Assembly: GCA_030638325.1 (NCBI GenBank)
Contig: DAOWEV010000042.1
Location: 1-5,441, forward strand
Reading direction: 5' to 3'
Origin: Bacteroidales bacterium
Lineage (GTDB): Bacteria; Bacteroidota; Bacteroidia; Bacteroidales; JAGOPY01
DNA: 5,441 nt
The translations under genes were made by a program, and so were the position numbers. Below, piece after piece: positions 1 to 5,083 of this stretch; the stretch's first letter is position 1; every line of letters starts with the position of its first letter. The notes under the pieces were generated by a model. That model had not been told where the DNA came from. It worked only from the letters and a program-made list of their open reading frames with translations, and searched no databases.

Positions 1-192
1 CAAAAACATTACTCTAATGTACAGCCTTAAAAATTTGGGTGCAAGTTTACAAATAAATATTGAATTGGCGAAAGAAAATATTTACCAGGCTGATGCGTTT
101 AAATTTTATTTCCGGAGATTTTGCCCGGAATGAAAAAAAAGTATTAATTTCACGAGGCAGGAATTTATAACTAATTTCAAAGCCATTGCACT
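1..192. other. Left intergenic region with a possible promoter and a small hairpin
   Basis: No ORF of useful length is seen here. TTCCGG (110-115) and CCGGAA (125-130) form a perfect 6-bp stem around a 9-base loop, but no T-run follows on either strand, so it is not a convincing terminator. A degenerate - strand match to the Bacteroidetes -7 element (TAAACTTG, around positions 47-54 read on the minus strand) could serve a divergent gene beyond the left edge; this is speculative. The region is AT-rich, as expected for a Bacteroidota intergenic gap. Confidence 0.4.
120..151 (+). promoter_or_regulatory. Possible Bacteroidetes-type promoter for the lipoprotein pair
   Basis: TTTG at 120-123 is followed after 20 bases by TTAATTTC at 144-151, a match to the -7 consensus TAnnTTTG with mismatches at the second and last positions. 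Transcription would start near 158 and leave an untranslated leader of about 35 bases before the ATG at 193. Position and spacing fit but the -7 element is imperfect, so this is a candidate only. It overlaps the right arm of the 110-130 hairpin. Confidence 0.3.
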
Positions 193-702
193 ATGAAAAA
201 AGCTTTTTTTATCCCCGTATTATTGGCATTATTCCTAATTGCTTGTCAGCAGGAACGCAAGAGTTTCAACAAAAGTGACGAGATCTCCAAGATTGAAAGT
301 GTGCTCGAGCAATATGTGATCGCTAATGAGAGCAAAGACTTCAGTCTGATTGAAAAGATATGGGCGACTGATGATGACATCGTCCTGATTGGCACTGATG
401 CTAACGAAAAACTTATTGGCTGGAAACAGATCAAAAATGCTATCAAGCGCCAGTTCAGTGAATTTGAAGATACTTACATTGCTGTCATTGATCAAAACAT
501 AAGGATCAATGAAAGCGGTAATACTGCCTGGTTTTCTGAATTCCTGAATTATAATTTCATTTACCAGGAAGATGCCAGGAGTTTCGAAGGCATCCGCTTT
601 ACAGGGGTTCTTGAAAAAAGAGACGGCCAATGGGTGCTTGTACAGGGCCATCTGTCCATCCCTGTCTCAAAAGCTGCTGAAATGGTGAAACGGGAGTCGT
701 GA
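193..702 (+). CDS. SnoaL/NTF2-fold (DUF4440/SnoaL_3-like) lipoprotein
   Basis: A 169-residue predicted lipoprotein. The N-terminus has MKK, a hydrophobic stretch (residues 5-17) and a lipobox LIAC with the acylated cysteine at residue 18, so the mature protein should be anchored in the envelope facing the periplasm or surface. Residues about 31-155 resemble the SnoaL_3/DUF4440 branch of the NTF2-like cone fold: an amphipathic first helix, an IWATDDD segment (56-62), a G-W-x-x-I segment near 76-80, and a closing W-V-L-V-Q-G-H-x-S strand (147-155). These folds bind small ligands or act as small enzymes; I see no residue set that assigns a reaction, so function is unknown. The stop codon TGA (700-702) lies inside a heptamer repeat array, so the final residues may come from repeat sequence. 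It precedes a TPR lipoprotein on the same strand and is probably co-transcribed with it. Family assignment is by eye. Confidence 0.8.
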   Translation: MKKAFFIPVLLALFLIACQQERKSFNKSDEISKIESVLEQYVIANESKDFSLIEKIWATDDDIVLIGTDANEKLIGWKQIKNAIKRQFSEFEDTYIAVIDQNIRINESGNTAWFSEFLNYNFIYQEDARSFEGIRFTGVLEKRDGQWVLVQGHLSIPVSKAAEMVKRES

Positions 703-726
703 ATGGTGAGTCGTGAATTGTGAGTA
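692..726 (+). repeat. Heptamer tandem repeat GTGARTN, five units
   Basis: Five contiguous 7-bp units read GGGAGTC, GTGAATG, GTGAGTC, GTGAATT and GTGAGTA. Units alternate AGT/AAT, so a 14-bp period is also visible (694-707 and 708-721 differ at one base). The array starts inside the end of the SnoaL-like gene, and its second unit provides that gene's TGA stop. It fills most of the gap before the TPR gene. Its theme matches the heptamer array between atpD and atpC (GTAAATT on the - strand). Confidence 0.75.
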
Positions 727-749
727 TTGTTTTGAAAAAGATTATCCTG

Positions 750-1508
750 ATGAAAAAGTTCTTTGTGCTGTTATTACCGGTTCTGATATTTTTATCCTGT
801 TCGCAGGGCAAGAAAGATGGACAGGGCAACAGAACCGTAACGACTGAACAACCTGCCGCTACAAGTGACAATCAAAAACCTGATATGACTTTTAAGCCAC
901 AGGGCCTTTCTGAACTTACTCCAAATGCCAATGTTCCAAAGAATGAGGATGGAAAAAAGGAATCTCCGAGAAAATTTTATGATGCCGGTGTCCGGAAATA
1001 TAAGGCAAACCAATACGCTCAGGGAATAGCAGAATTCGACAGGTATATTGAGATGAGATCTGATAACAGCAGGGCCTATTATAACAGGGGTTTTGGGTAT
1101 TATCACCTGCAAATGTACAACGAGGCCAGGGCCGATTTTAAAAAAGCGGTTGAGTTGAATCCGGATGACAGCACGTCTCATCTGTATCTGGGCTTGATCA
1201 AATATTTCACGGAAGATTATGGAGGGGCTATTGAGGCGGATGATTACATCATAAAGACCTGGCCACAATACGGCACTGCTTATTACAATCGCGGAATTGC
1301 AAAAGGCCAGTTAAAGGATTTTGAAGGAGCCGTCGATGATTTCAATAAGGCGATTGATATTGATCCCAATAGTAAAAAGGCACTCTACAACCGGGGGCTG
1401 GCAAGATTTTTTATGAGGGACACCATCAGTGCCTGTAAGGATTGGCAGGAAGCAAAAAACCTGGGTTCTTCCCAGGCAGTGAAAGCTTTAAATATTTATT
1501 GCAAATGA
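750..1508 (+). CDS. TPR-repeat lipoprotein
   Basis: A 252-residue protein from the ATG at 750. The frame also opens with GTG at 720, but that start falls in repeat DNA and would put ten residues before a typical MKK signal peptide, so the ATG is preferred. Residues 1-16 are a lipoprotein signal ending F-L-S with Cys17 as the likely lipidated residue. A polar, low-complexity linker (about 18-73) leads to five tetratricopeptide repeats at about 74-106, 108-140, 142-174, 176-208 and 210-240. The repeats show the usual Y-N-R-G helix A start, A/G near position 20 (A-x-x-D-F-x-K-A) and N-P-D or D-P-N turns. The C-terminal C-K-D-W-Q-E-A-K-N-L-G pattern is common at the end of Bacteroidota TPR proteins. 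TPRs bind partner proteins, so an envelope scaffold role is likely, but the partner is unknown. It lies 47 bp after the SnoaL-like lipoprotein gene. Confidence 0.85.
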   Translation: MKKFFVLLLPVLIFLSCSQGKKDGQGNRTVTTEQPAATSDNQKPDMTFKPQGLSELTPNANVPKNEDGKKESPRKFYDAGVRKYKANQYAQGIAEFDRYIEMRSDNSRAYYNRGFGYYHLQMYNEARADFKKAVELNPDDSTSHLYLGLIKYFTEDYGGAIEADDYIIKTWPQYGTAYYNRGIAKGQLKDFEGAVDDFNKAIDIDPNSKKALYNRGLARFFMRDTISACKDWQEAKNLGSSQAVKALNIYCK

Positions 1509-1531
1509 TCAGCACACGGTTTCGCAGAGCC

Positions 1532-1780
1532 TCAACTTATCAACTCTTCGGCTAAAATAAGGACATGATTTTTGAGCACCTCCACAACGCCGCCGTTGAT
1601 CTCGAAGAATTGTGTCTGGCCGGAATTATCTTTAATCTTGATCTTACCTTCCTGTAGAATGGTGATAAGAGCGGCATGATTATTTAACACTTCAAACGAC
1701 CCTTCAATGCCCGGCATCTGAACCAGGTTGACTTCGCCGGTGTATAAGGTCTTTTCAGGAGTTATAATCTCTAATTCCAT
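1532..1780 (-). CDS. atpC: ATP synthase F1 subunit epsilon (short form)
   Basis: An 82-residue epsilon subunit of F1Fo ATP synthase, which sits with gamma on the central rotor stalk in the cytoplasm and couples rotation to the c-ring. The sequence opens M-E-L-E-I-I-T-P-E and contains the family's N-terminal beta-sandwich signature: M-P-G-x-x-G-S-F-E-V-L (residues 22-32), N-H-A-A-L-I-T (34-40), L-x-x-G (42-45) and G-G-V-V-E-V (63-68). It ends right after that domain. Typical epsilon subunits have about 130-140 residues with a C-terminal helical hairpin that can inhibit ATP hydrolysis; that hairpin is absent. The short form is usual in Bacteroidota, and the ORF ends at a clean TGA, so this is probably not a truncation. 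It lies 59 bp downstream of atpD on the same strand and should share its transcript. Its stop is 23 bp from the convergent stop of the TPR gene. Confidence 0.93.
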   Translation of the reverse strand: MELEIITPEKTLYTGEVNLVQMPGIEGSFEVLNNHAALITILQEGKIKIKDNSGQTQFFEINGGVVEVLKNHVLILAEELIS

Positions 1781-1795
1781 CTATGAGAGCGTATT

Positions 1796-1830
1796 AATTT
1801 ACAATTTACAATTTACAATTTACAATTTTT
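1796..1830 (-). repeat. Heptamer tandem repeat GTAAATT between atpD and atpC
   Basis: On the + strand four perfect AATTTAC units run 1796-1802, 1803-1809, 1810-1816 and 1817-1823, followed by a decayed AATTTTT unit to 1830. Read in the direction of atpDC transcription the unit is GTAAATT, which differs by one base from GTGAATT in the array at 692-726. It occupies most of the 59-bp gap between the two cistrons. Confidence 0.85.
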
Positions 1831-1839
1831 AATTTAAAA

Positions 1840-3351
1840 CTATCCCCGTGTATCCTCCAGAATCATTTTCCCTTTTTCAATGGCTTCTTCAATGGTTCCA
1901 ACAAGGTTAAATGCAGCTTCAGGATATTCATCCACTGCCCCGTCCATGATCATATTGAACCCTTTGATGGTATCTTCAATCGAAACGGTGGTACCTTTTA
2001 AGCCGGTAAATTGTTCAGCAACATGAAAAGGCTGGGAAAGGAATCGCTGCACTCTTCTGGCCCGGTGAACCACCTGCTTATCTTCGTCCGATAGCTCGTC
2101 CATACCGAGAATGGCGATGATATCCTGAAGCTCTTTATAGCGTTGCAGAAGCTCCTTTATTTTCTGTGCACATTTGTAGTGCTCTTCTCCGACTATTTCA
2201 GGTGACATTATCCTGGATGTTGAATCCAGCGGGTCCACAGCCGGATAGATACCGATCTCAAAGATCTTCCGGCTCAGTACGGTAGTGGCGTCAAGATGGG
2301 CAAAAGTAGTAGCCGGTGCGGGGTCGGTGAGGTCATCGGCAGGCACATAAACAGCTTGTACTGAAGTGATGGATCCTCTCTTGGTGGAGGTGATCCTTTC
2401 CTGCAAAATCCCCATCTCGGTGGCCAGTGTAGGCTGATATCCAACGGCCGATGGCATTCGGCCCAGCAGGGCAGAAACTTCGGAACCTGCCTGGGTAAAA
2501 CGGAATATATTGTCGATAAAGAACAGGATATCACAACCCCCGGATTTTTCATCACCATCACGGAAATATTCAGCCATTGTCAATCCTGACAATGCCACCG
2601 TGGCACGTGCTCCGGGAGGCTCATTCATCTGACCAAAGACCATCGTAACCTGGGACTGTTCCAGGGCTTTCCTGTCAACCTTTGTGAGGTCCCAGCCTCC
2701 TTTTTCCATATCTTTAATGAAAGCATCTCCATATTTGATCACTCCTGATTCAACCATTTCGCGCAGCAAATCGTTTCCCTCACGTGTACGTTCTCCAACA
2801 CCACCAAAGACTGAAAGTCCGGAATATTGCTTTGCAATGTTATTGATGAGTTCCATGATGATCACGGTTTTTCCTACACCGGCACCCCCAAACAAGCCGA
2901 CCTTGCCGCCTTTGGAGTAAGGTTCGATCAGGTCGATGACTTTTATTCCGGTAAGAAACACTTCCTGTGAAATGCTCAGGTCTTCAAATAAAGGAGGTTC
3001 GCGGTGAATGGGATAAGTTTTCTTACGGGATACTTCTCCAAGACCGTCAATAGGCTCTCCAATTACATTGAATAATCTTCCCTTGATCTCTTCTGTTGCC
3101 GGCATTGCGATAGGCTGGCCGGTGGCTATGACTTCAATACCCCTGCTGAGCCCATCCGTTGAATCCATAGCTATAGTACGGATAGTGTTCTCACCAATAT
3201 CCTGCTGACATTCCAGAACGATCAGGTCTCCTTGCTCGTTCTTCACTTCCAGTGCATCATAAATATTGGGTAATGTTGCACGATCATCGAATGAAACATC
3301 AACAACAGGTCCGATGATTTGTGAAATCTGTCCTACGGTCTTATTGCTCAT
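1840..3351 (-). CDS. atpD: ATP synthase F1 subunit beta (catalytic)
   Basis: A 503-residue catalytic beta subunit of F1Fo ATP synthase; three copies alternate with alpha in the cytoplasmic F1 head. The N-terminal beta-barrel opens G-Q-I-S-Q-I-I-G-P-V-V-D-V. The nucleotide-binding domain has the P-loop GGAGVGKT (155-162), GERTREGND with the catalytic Glu187, a Walker B strand ending F-I-D-N-I-F-R-F (Asp280), and the family signature P-A-V-D-P-L-D-S-T-S (370-379). The C-terminal domain carries DELSDED (418-424), a conservative variant of the DELSEED loop that contacts gamma and epsilon. Length is normal or slightly long for the family. The frame extends two codons upstream to a TTG at 3357, but the ATG at 3351 gives the expected M-S-N-K start. 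It is followed by atpC; no a, b, c, delta, alpha or gamma genes lie next to it, so the remaining subunits must be encoded elsewhere. Confidence 0.97.
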   Translation of the reverse strand: MSNKTVGQISQIIGPVVDVSFDDRATLPNIYDALEVKNEQGDLIVLECQQDIGENTIRTIAMDSTDGLSRGIEVIATGQPIAMPATEEIKGRLFNVIGEPIDGLGEVSRKKTYPIHREPPLFEDLSISQEVFLTGIKVIDLIEPYSKGGKVGLFGGAGVGKTVIIMELINNIAKQYSGLSVFGGVGERTREGNDLLREMVESGVIKYGDAFIKDMEKGGWDLTKVDRKALEQSQVTMVFGQMNEPPGARATVALSGLTMAEYFRDGDEKSGGCDILFFIDNIFRFTQAGSEVSALLGRMPSAVGYQPTLATEMGILQERITSTKRGSITSVQAVYVPADDLTDPAPATTFAHLDATTVLSRKIFEIGIYPAVDPLDSTSRIMSPEIVGEEHYKCAQKIKELLQRYKELQDIIAILGMDELSDEDKQVVHRARRVQRFLSQPFHVAEQFTGLKGTTVSIEDTIKGFNMIMDGAVDEYPEAAFNLVGTIEEAIEKGKMILEDTRG

Positions 3352-3394
3352 AATCAATCAGATAAATTCAAAATTGGATTCAGGAAATTTTGGG

Positions 3395-3402
3395 CAAATA
3401 TA
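3395..3402 (-). promoter_or_regulatory. Probable -7 promoter element of atpDC
   Basis: On the - strand the octamer TATATTTG matches the Bacteroidetes -7 consensus TAnnTTTG at every fixed position. Transcription would begin around 3388, giving a leader of about 37 bases before the atpD ATG. I find no good TTG or TTTG at the usual 19-20 base spacing upstream, so only half of the promoter is well supported. It lies downstream of a candidate terminator, consistent with atpDC being its own transcription unit. Confidence 0.5.
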
Positions 3403-3440
3403 AAATAAGAATCTGAAATAGCATTAAAAAATGGAAGGAA

Positions 3441-3464
3441 AATAAAAAACTACCCTCCGGGAAG
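3441..3464 (-). terminator. Probable intrinsic terminator downstream of proline dehydrogenase
   Basis: Read on the - strand, CTTCCC-GGA-GGGTAG forms a hairpin: three C-G pairs closing a GGA loop, one T-T mismatch, then T-A and C-G. A run of six T and then A-T-T follows directly. This is the layout of a Rho-independent terminator, although the stem is short and it sits about 195 bp after the proline dehydrogenase stop codon. It would insulate atpDC from read-through. Confidence 0.45.
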
Positions 3465-3507
3465 GTAAATTTGAATTGCACCCATTGGGGGCTGAAGGAT
3501 GGTAGGG

Positions 3508-3587
3508 CAGTCCTACAGTCCTACAGTCTTACAGTCCTACAGTCCTACAGTCTTACAGTCCTACAGTCCTATAGTCCTACAGTCCAA
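3508..3587. repeat. 8-bp tandem repeat CAGTCCTA, ten units, with 24-bp higher order
   Basis: Ten contiguous octamers span 80 bp. Units 1, 2, 4, 5, 7 and 8 are CAGTCCTA; units 3 and 6 are CAGTCTTA; unit 9 is TAGTCCTA; unit 10 is CAGTCCAA. The variant falls at every third position, and 3508-3531 is identical to 3532-3555, so the array appears to have grown by duplicating a three-unit, 24-bp block. There are no spacers, so this is not a CRISPR. Just before it, GTAGG (3502-3506) can pair with the first CCTAC (3512-3516). On the - strand the unit reads TAGGACTG. Confidence 0.95.
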
Positions 3588-3658
3588 TACTTTTCATCAT
3601 TTTAAAAAAAAAGAACATAACCATCATCAAAGAAAGCGAATTTCTAAAGAATGTTACA

Positions 3659-4570
3659 TTATCCCCTGAAAAACATCGCTTTAATGATCAGGCTGGCCAT
3701 TTTTGGGTTTTCTTTCAGGCGACGGGTGGAGTACGCAAACCATTGCTCTCCGAAAGGCACATACACGCGCATTTGATGACCTTTCCCCATGATAGATTTT
3801 CGCAATTCAGGTGTAACCCCGTATAACATCTGAAACTCGTATTTATCATGGGGTACATTGTATTTTTCGATAAGTTGATAAGCCCCTGCTACCAAAGGCT
3901 TATCGTGCGTGGCGATACCAGGATATATGTTATGCCGGAACATGAATTCCAGGTCTTCCAGAAAATGTGCGTTGATCTCATTGTATTTTTGATACGCAAT
4001 TTCAGGAGGTTCTACATAAATACCTTTGCATAACCTGTAATTCAGAGGTACACCTTCAGTGTGCAGATCCATCAGGTCTTCCATGTCTTTCATCGTTCTC
4101 TTCATATAAGACTGGAACACCAGGCCTACATTTTTAGGGAATTCCGCTTTCAACTTTCTGAACAGTTGAATCTCACGGTCAACACATTGAGAGTCCTCCA
4201 TGTCGACCCGTACAAAATTATTATACTCCGAAGCTTTTTGAACTATTTCCCGGATGTTCTGATAGCAAACATCTTCATCCAGGAGAAGGCCAAACATAGT
4301 TGGCTTGAGGGAGTAATTACCATCGATCTTTTCTTTCTCAAAGGTTTCTATTATGTCAAAGTATTCATCCTTATTCTTAGATGCTTGATCAAGGCTGGTG
4401 ATAAACTCGCCAAGCAGGTCAATGGTAACGCTGATGCCCTTTTGATTCAGATCTTTCGACACCCTGACAGCATCTTCAATGGTTTTACCGGCAATGTATC
4501 TTTTTGAAAAGATCCAGACAAAACCCTTTGGCATGAAAGGTAATAATGAAGCAATTAATTTGTTAAACAT
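3659..4570 (-). CDS. Proline dehydrogenase, monofunctional (FAD-dependent)
   Basis: A 303-residue proline dehydrogenase, which oxidises L-proline to delta-1-pyrroline-5-carboxylate with FAD and passes electrons to the membrane quinone pool. The length fits the stand-alone PRODH barrel; there is no P5C dehydrogenase domain as in bifunctional PutA. Visible landmarks: D-L-L-G-E-F (51-56), K-P (89-90), R-V-D-M-E-D (121-126), Y-R-L-C-K-G-I-Y (178-185, the family's R-L-x-K-G-x-Y), G-I-A-T-H-D (218-223, where PutA has ATHN), E-F-Q-M-L-Y-G (245-251), and R-V-Y-V-P-F-G (268-274) leading to R-R-L-K-E-N (283-288). By alignment from memory to E. coli PutA, Lys89, Asp123, Tyr270, Arg283, Arg284 and Glu287 match the substrate-site residues. 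No signal peptide is evident; a cytoplasmic, membrane-associated enzyme is expected. It has its own promoter and a probable terminator, so it is likely monocistronic. The P5C dehydrogenase gene is not in this window. Confidence 0.92.
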   Translation of the reverse strand: MFNKLIASLLPFMPKGFVWIFSKRYIAGKTIEDAVRVSKDLNQKGISVTIDLLGEFITSLDQASKNKDEYFDIIETFEKEKIDGNYSLKPTMFGLLLDEDVCYQNIREIVQKASEYNNFVRVDMEDSQCVDREIQLFRKLKAEFPKNVGLVFQSYMKRTMKDMEDLMDLHTEGVPLNYRLCKGIYVEPPEIAYQKYNEINAHFLEDLEFMFRHNIYPGIATHDKPLVAGAYQLIEKYNVPHDKYEFQMLYGVTPELRKSIMGKGHQMRVYVPFGEQWFAYSTRRLKENPKMASLIIKAMFFRG

Positions 4571-4617
4571 AATGAAATGTTTATGAGTTAAAACGATTCT
4601 CTTTTATTTGACAGCTA

Positions 4618-4648
4618 CAAAAATACATAATGTTAATTATTTCACAAA
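4618..4648 (-). promoter_or_regulatory. Promoter of proline dehydrogenase (Bacteroidetes type)
   Basis: On the - strand TTTG (4648-4645), 19 bases, then TATTTTTG (4625-4618) matches the Bacteroidetes primary sigma consensus of -33 TTTG and -7 TAnnTTTG at every defined position. The start point should fall near 4611, leaving a leader of about 40 bases before the ATG at 4570. No operator repeat is obvious around it. This is the best promoter in the window. Confidence 0.75.
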
Positions 4649-4756
4649 TAAAACAATAAAAAGGTACAAAACACGTAAAAACTGAGCGATATTCGAGGAA
4701 TTTATTTGAACACAAAAAAGTTGTGGGCTCTGAATTTTAAACAGTCTCTTAAAGAA

Positions 4757-4784
4757 CTTTGCGCAAGTATTTGGGTCCTTTGCG
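4757..4784. repeat. Two CTTTGCG direct repeats
   Basis: CTTTGCG occurs at 4757-4763 and again at 4778-4784, 21 bp apart; the second is followed by TGAAATTAAAG. From general memory, intergenic stretches built on CTTTGCGT-like units recur in Bacteroidota genomes, and this may be a decayed member. Two copies of 7 bp are weak evidence alone. Confidence 0.35.
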
Positions 4785-4848
4785 TGAAATTAAAGTAGTT
4801 AGCAGTAACCAACAATTATCAACCAGCCCTTTCCAATATTTCTCTAAC

Positions 4849-4915
4849 CTGAATAATTCGCAAAAATAAAAAAAGCGGGAAAAGAAATTTGTTTATCTTG
4901 TTGCTCTTATTCAGG
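4849..4915. repeat. 9-bp inverted repeat CCTGAATAA / TTATTCAGG
   Basis: CCTGAATAA (4849-4857) and its exact reverse complement TTATTCAGG (4907-4915) flank 49 bp of A/T-rich sequence. It could be a large stem-loop, a binding site pair or a relic of an insertion element. No transposase fragment is recognisable inside or next to it and no flanking target duplication is evident. Confidence 0.5.
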
Positions 4916-4993
4916 CTTATGTTTTTACATTGTTATCAGCACTTTATTTCGTAATGACAACAAAAGAACATCACGGATTAATGATATTTATTA

Positions 4994-5074
4994 ATGAAAT
5001 ACGATGAGTTTTGCAAAGAGGGATTTGAAATTGTTGCCGGATTTGATATTGACATAAGAAGAAAGAAAGTTTAA
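4994..5074 (+). CDS. Short hypothetical ORF (26 aa) before the exchanger
   Basis: ATG at 4994 opens a 26-residue frame beginning M-K-Y-D-E-F-C-K-E-G-F and ending D-I-R-R-K-K-V at TAA 5072-5074. It is in the same frame as the exchanger gene, whose ATG follows 9 bp after this stop, so it could be a leader peptide or only a chance ORF. It has no signal peptide or membrane segment and I recognise no family. An ORF this short is often coincidental. Confidence 0.2.
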   Translation: MKYDEFCKEGFEIVAGFDIDIRRKKV

Positions 5075-5083
5075 TTTGTTATT

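Larger units (their letters stand above)
3358..3658. other. Intergenic region between proline dehydrogenase and atpD
   Basis: No credible gene is seen. Reading in the - strand direction from the proline dehydrogenase stop, the gap holds an A/T-rich stretch, the ten-copy 8-bp array (3587-3508), a likely intrinsic terminator (3464-3441) and the atpD -7 element (3402-3395). The order fits termination of the upstream gene and independent initiation of atpDC. Confidence 0.6.
4571..5083. other. Divergent intergenic region between proline dehydrogenase and exchanger
   Basis: About 510 bp without a convincing gene. It contains the proline dehydrogenase promoter (4618-4648), a short CACAA/TTGTG hairpin (4711-4725), two CTTTGCG copies 21 bp apart (4757 and 4778), a 9-bp inverted repeat (4849-4857 and 4907-4915), and a 26-codon ORF (4994-5074). 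It is strongly AT-rich. A clear promoter for the exchanger gene is not seen; TTG (5049-5051), 19 bases, TTAATTTG (5071-5078) has the right spacing but would start transcription almost on the ATG. Confidence 0.5.

Noticed and set aside
110..130. Hairpin TTCCGG/CCGGAA as an intrinsic terminator
   Set aside because: The stem is only 6 bp with a 9-base loop and neither strand has a T-run right after it.
720..749. GTG start at 720 for the TPR lipoprotein
   Set aside because: It lies in the heptamer repeat and would put ten residues before a standard MKK lipoprotein signal that begins at the ATG at 750.
3352..3357. TTG start two codons upstream of atpD
   Set aside because: An ATG at 3351 gives the usual beta-subunit N-terminus; the TTG adds only Met-Ile.
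3508..3587. Tandem array as a CRISPR
   Set aside because: Units are 8 bp and contiguous, with no spacers and no cas genes nearby.
4061..4507. Long + strand frame opposite proline dehydrogenase
   Set aside because: It is fully antisense to a well-supported enzyme and shows no domain; similar antisense frames opposite the SnoaL-like, TPR, atpD and exchanger genes were dropped for the same reason.
5049..5078. TTG-N19-TTAATTTG as a firm exchanger promoter
   Set aside because: Spacing fits but the -7 element has a mismatch and the start point would fall almost on the ATG, implying a leaderless transcript; kept only as a note.
4571..5083. tRNA, small RNA or riboswitch in the long gap
   Set aside because: No cloverleaf, conserved riboswitch core or strong GC-rich fold could be recognised by eye in this A/T-rich stretch.
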